Assembly (NCBI GenBank): GCA_019690055.1
Contig: JADGGF010000331.1
Location: forward strand, 1 to 5,259
Reading direction: 5' to 3'
DNA from: Micromonosporaceae bacterium
GTDB lineage: Bacteria; Actinomycetota; Actinomycetes; Mycobacteriales; Micromonosporaceae
Length of the DNA: 5,259 bases
Of this stretch, positions 5,131-5,259 are shown in pieces. Every line of letters begins with the position of its first letter. The stretch's first letter is position 1. The position numbers and the translations under genes were made by a program. The notes under the pieces were generated by a model that searched no databases, had not been told where the DNA came from, and saw only the letters and a program-made list of their open reading frames with translations.

Positions 5131-5259
5131 CCGCAGCGGGGCGGGGCCGCCCGTACGCTCGCGGGCCGGGTCGACGCCAGACCGTTGCCTTGGTGCTCTC
5201 GTGGGCGGCTCCGCTGCTCGCGCTCGGCGGGGGCGAGGAGTGCTCGCCGGGGCCTGGGC
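5131..5259 (-). other. Right-edge segment: N-terminal extension or 5' region of the transglycosylase gene
   Basis: No stop interrupts the transglycosylase frame here, but it contains no in-frame ATG, GTG or TTG. Eleven of the 43 codons end in A or T, including rare AGA and AGG. Another minus-strand frame (two bases further along) is also open, with a slightly stronger G/C third-position bias. It may be a disordered Pro/Arg-rich extension, an untranslated leader, or the result of a frameshift in the C- and G-runs around 5105-5150. Confidence 0.35.

Overview
The window comes from a high-GC actinomycete (Actinomycetota). Coding regions strongly prefer G or C at third codon positions. The gene families also fit: a thioredoxin-reductase-like ferredoxin-NADP reductase, a membrane-anchored Ala-rich lytic transglycosylase of actinobacterial type, and an NDP-kinase-like protein. 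The family or genus cannot be fixed from the sequence alone.

Layout from left to right. (1) 1-520, minus strand: the N-terminal 173 residues of a beta-type DNA methyltransferase that runs off the left edge. It is clearly less GC-rich than its neighbours (about 49% G+C over 121-300), which suggests an acquired gene. (2) 521-770: a divergent intergenic region with ribosome-binding sites for both flanking genes, a perfect 9-bp inverted repeat and a small CGTACGTACG palindrome. (3) 771-1757, plus strand: a 328-residue protein carrying a dispersed nucleoside diphosphate kinase signature, including the NxxHGS catalytic histidine. (4) 1758-1891: an intergenic region with a regular array of four GTAA-N-TTAC palindromes at exact 16-bp spacing. 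(5) 1892-3244, plus strand: an ATPase_2/DUF234-type protein made of a P-loop STAND/AAA-like ATPase, a winged helix and a PD-(D/E)XK nuclease-like domain. (6) 3275-4300, minus strand, convergent: a ferredoxin/flavodoxin-NADP+ reductase of the thioredoxin-reductase-like class. (7) 4301-4431: a spacer with strong GC hairpins. (8) 4432-5130, minus strand, frame open to the right edge: a membrane-anchored lytic transglycosylase.

The reductase and transglycosylase look like ordinary chromosomal functions (redox metabolism, cell-wall remodelling) and do not form an obvious pathway with the rest. The methyltransferase and the ATPase-nuclease look like accessory genes. The most unusual signal is the four-palindrome array directly upstream of the ATPase-nuclease gene. 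The encoded protein has its own winged-helix segment between ATPase and nuclease domains, so it could itself recognise the array, either for autoregulation or as a cognate DNA target. That link is inference.
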